This document shows, one piece after another, positions 62,613-64,000 of a stretch of DNA of 64,000 nucleotides (position 1 is its first letter; the number at the start of each line of letters is the position of its first letter). A model generated the notes under the pieces. The model worked only from the letters and a program-made list of their open reading frames with translations, did not search any database and was not told the DNA's origin. The DNA is from Bradyrhizobium sediminis (GTDB taxonomy: Bacteria > Pseudomonadota > Alphaproteobacteria > Rhizobiales > Xanthobacteraceae). Made by a program: the position numbers and the translations under genes. The stretch is from positions 1,498,501 to 1,562,500 of the forward strand of contig NZ_CP076134.1 of NCBI RefSeq assembly GCF_018736085.1, written 5' to 3'.

Positions 62613-64000
62613 TCACACCCGCTCGACGAAACTATCGACCACCTTCTTCTCGCCGGCCTTCTCGAACGCGATGGTGAGCTTATTGCCGTCGATCTTCACT
62701 ACGTTGCCGTAGCCGAATTTCTGGTGAAACACGCGGTCGTCCAGCGAAAATTCCGACGTGGTGCCGGTGGATTTCGCGATCAGCTCGCCTTCGATGGTCA
62801 GGGGCGCGCGCTTGTTGCGCGAGAAGCCCTCGCCCCGCGAACTCGAGGTATCGCTGCGCGAACCTGAGGTATCGCTGCGCGAACCTGAGAACGGTGACTG
62901 GCTTTCATTGAAACCGCCGCCGGCCTGTCCGCCGCCCCGGCCGCCATTCTGGCTGCGGGCACGCTGGGCCTGCGCGCGCTGCCAGCCCGGCGTCGAATAG
63001 CTGGAGCCGAAGGATTCCACATTGTCGAAGCGCGAGGGGCCGTAGCCGCCGCTGCCGCCCCAGCCCGAGCCGCCCTTGGATTCCGTGATCTCGACATTCG
63101 GCGCCGGCAGCTCATCGAGAAACCGCGACGGGATCGTGGTCGACCACGTGCCGTGAATGCGGCGGTTGGTGGCGAAATAGAGTTTGGCGCGGCGGCGCGC
63201 GCGGGTCAGCCCGACATGGGCGAGGCGGCGCTCTTCTTCAAGGCCGGCGCGGCCCTGTTCGTCGAGCGTGCGCTGGCTCGGAAACAGGCCTTCCTCCCAG
63301 CCGGGCAGGAACACGTTGTCGAATTCCAGCCCCTTGGCCGAATGCAGCGTCATCAGCGAAACCGCATCGTCCTCGGCGCCGCCGTCGCGGTCCATCACCA
63401 GCGAGATGTGTTCGAGGAACCCCTGCAGGTTCTCGAATTCCTCCATCGAGCGCACCAGTTCCTTCAGGTTCTCGAGCCGGCCGGCGGCGTCGGCGGAGCG
63501 ATCCTTCTGCCACATTTCGGTGTAGCCGCTCTCGTCGAGCACGATCTCGGCCAGTTCGGTATGCGAGGTCACCTCGCGCTGCGCGCGCCAGCGATCGAAA
63601 CTGGCGATCAGGTCGCGCAGGGACCCGCGCGCCTTCGGCTTCAGCTCATCGGTCTCGACCACGGCGCGGGCGGCCTCGAACAATGGAATCCGGCGCTTGC
63701 GGGCGTGGTCGTGCAGCATCTGCACGGTGGCGTCGCCGAGCCCGCGCTTCGGCACGTTGACGATGCGCTCGAAGGCGAGGTCGTCGGCCGGCGAATTGAT
63801 GGTGCGCAAGTATGCCAGCGCGTCGCGGACTTCGGCGCGTTCGTAGAACCGCGGCCCGCCGATCACGCGATAGGGCAGGCCGAGCGTGACGAAGCGGTCT
63901 TCGAATTCGCGCATCTGGAACGAGGCCCGCACCAGGATCGCGATGTCGTTGAGCTTGTTGCCGGCGCGCTGCAGTTCCTCGATCTCCTCGCCGATGGCGC
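62613..64000 (-). CDS. uvrD: UvrD/PcrA-family DNA helicase (N-terminus off the window)
   Basis: The 3' part of a superfamily-1 3'-5' helicase. The frame is open to the right edge (AIGEEIEELQRAGNKLNDIA reads from the last bases) and continues IAILVRASFQMREFEDRF, PYRVIGGPRFYERAEVRDAL, VSLMTLHSAKGLEFDNVFLP and LAHVGLTRARRRA, motifs IV-VI of UvrD. The Gly/Ser-rich linker carries two and a half tandem SRSDTSG units. The C-terminal Tudor-like DRVFHQKFGYGNVVKIDGNK is typical of the family. The Walker A motif lies beyond the window. Confidence 0.93.
   Translation of the reverse strand, partial: AIGEEIEELQRAGNKLNDIAILVRASFQMREFEDRFVTLGLPYRVIGGPRFYERAEVRDALAYLRTINSPADDLAFERIVNVPKRGLGDATVQMLHDHARKRRIPLFEAARAVVETDELKPKARGSLRDLIASFDRWRAQREVTSHTELAEIVLDESGYTEMWQKDRSADAAGRLENLKELVRSMEEFENLQGFLEHISLVMDRDGGAEDDAVSLMTLHSAKGLEFDNVFLPGWEEGLFPSQRTLDEQGRAGLEEERRLAHVGLTRARRRAKLYFATNRRIHGTWSTTIPSRFLDELPAPNVEITESKGGSGWGGSGGYGPSRFDNVESFGSSYSTPGWQRAQAQRARSQNGGRGGGQAGGGFNESQSPFSGSRSDTSGSRSDTSSSRGEGFSRNKRAPLTIEGELIAKSTGTTSEFSLDDRVFHQKFGYGNVVKIDGNKLTIAFEKAGEKKVVDSFVERV
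62837..62889. repeat. 21-bp in-frame tandem repeat inside uvrD
   Basis: GCGAACTCGAGGTATCGCTG-C and GCGAACCTGAGGTATCGCTG-C plus a partial third copy. Read on the minus strand they encode GSRSDTS units in the disordered linker of the helicase. Confidence 0.85.

Overview
The window looks like a chromosomal segment of a high-GC alphaproteobacterium, most likely Bradyrhizobium or a close relative in the Nitrobacteraceae. The basis is gene content and order, the meso-DAP-type Mur enzymes, the long-linker FtsZ, the P1B-5 metal ATPase, and many copies of the intergenic palindromes typical of that group (starting GTCATTCCGGGGCG and ending CCGGAATGAC). I identified the genus from recognition, not from a search.

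Layout, left to right. 1-9 kb: an EmrA/EmrB-type tripartite efflux pair behind a perfect TetR-type operator, a MATE exporter, an orphan O-antigen-ligase-like protein, an EamA transporter, an alpha/beta hydrolase, a metallo-beta-lactamase-fold gene wrecked by an internal deletion, and the RNase P RNA gene (minus strand) with a palindromic repeat in its P12 region. 9-12.6 kb (minus strand): a P1B-5 metal ATPase fused to a C-terminal hemerythrin domain, and an N-acetylmuramoyl-L-alanine amidase.

13.1-34.2 kb is the division and cell-wall (dcw) cluster, all on the plus strand: rsmH, ftsL, ftsI, murE, murF, mraY, murD, ftsW, murG, murC, murB, ddl, ftsQ, ftsA, ftsZ, a terminator, then lpxC. The genes make lipid II step by step, flip and polymerise it (FtsW/FtsI), and build the Z-ring (FtsZ/FtsA/FtsQ/FtsL). 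Five of its intergenic gaps contain palindromic repeats from four families. Then follow bamD, recN and ligA, with a GIY-YIG nuclease gene bracketed by repeats between recN and ligA. 40-44.6 kb (minus strand): a Bcr/CflA exporter, aminopeptidase P and prmA.

44.7-49.5 kb is the accessory island and the most interesting part. Two mobile units stand in tandem and share 22-bp terminal inverted repeats. The first (744 bp) has two small ORFs and no transposase. The second (3,874 bp, perfect repeats) carries an IS1-like transposase plus five cargo genes: a small membrane protein, a small Cys-pair protein, a small basic protein, an XRE-ImmA/IrrE metalloprotease-regulator and its upstream partner of unknown function. 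Three outer genes take their stop codons from the inverted repeats.

49.5-64 kb: an I42 (chagasin-like) protease inhibitor, an FAD-dependent oxidoreductase, an IS1202/ISNCY-type insertion sequence with a perfect 17-bp target duplication, a membrane-anchored spermidine-synthase-like protein, a GAF-PAS-GGDEF-EAL signalling protein, an L,D-transpeptidase, an ABC-2 exporter pair, three small or unknown genes, and the 3' part of a UvrD-type helicase that runs off the right edge. I saw no tRNA, rRNA or CRISPR array.
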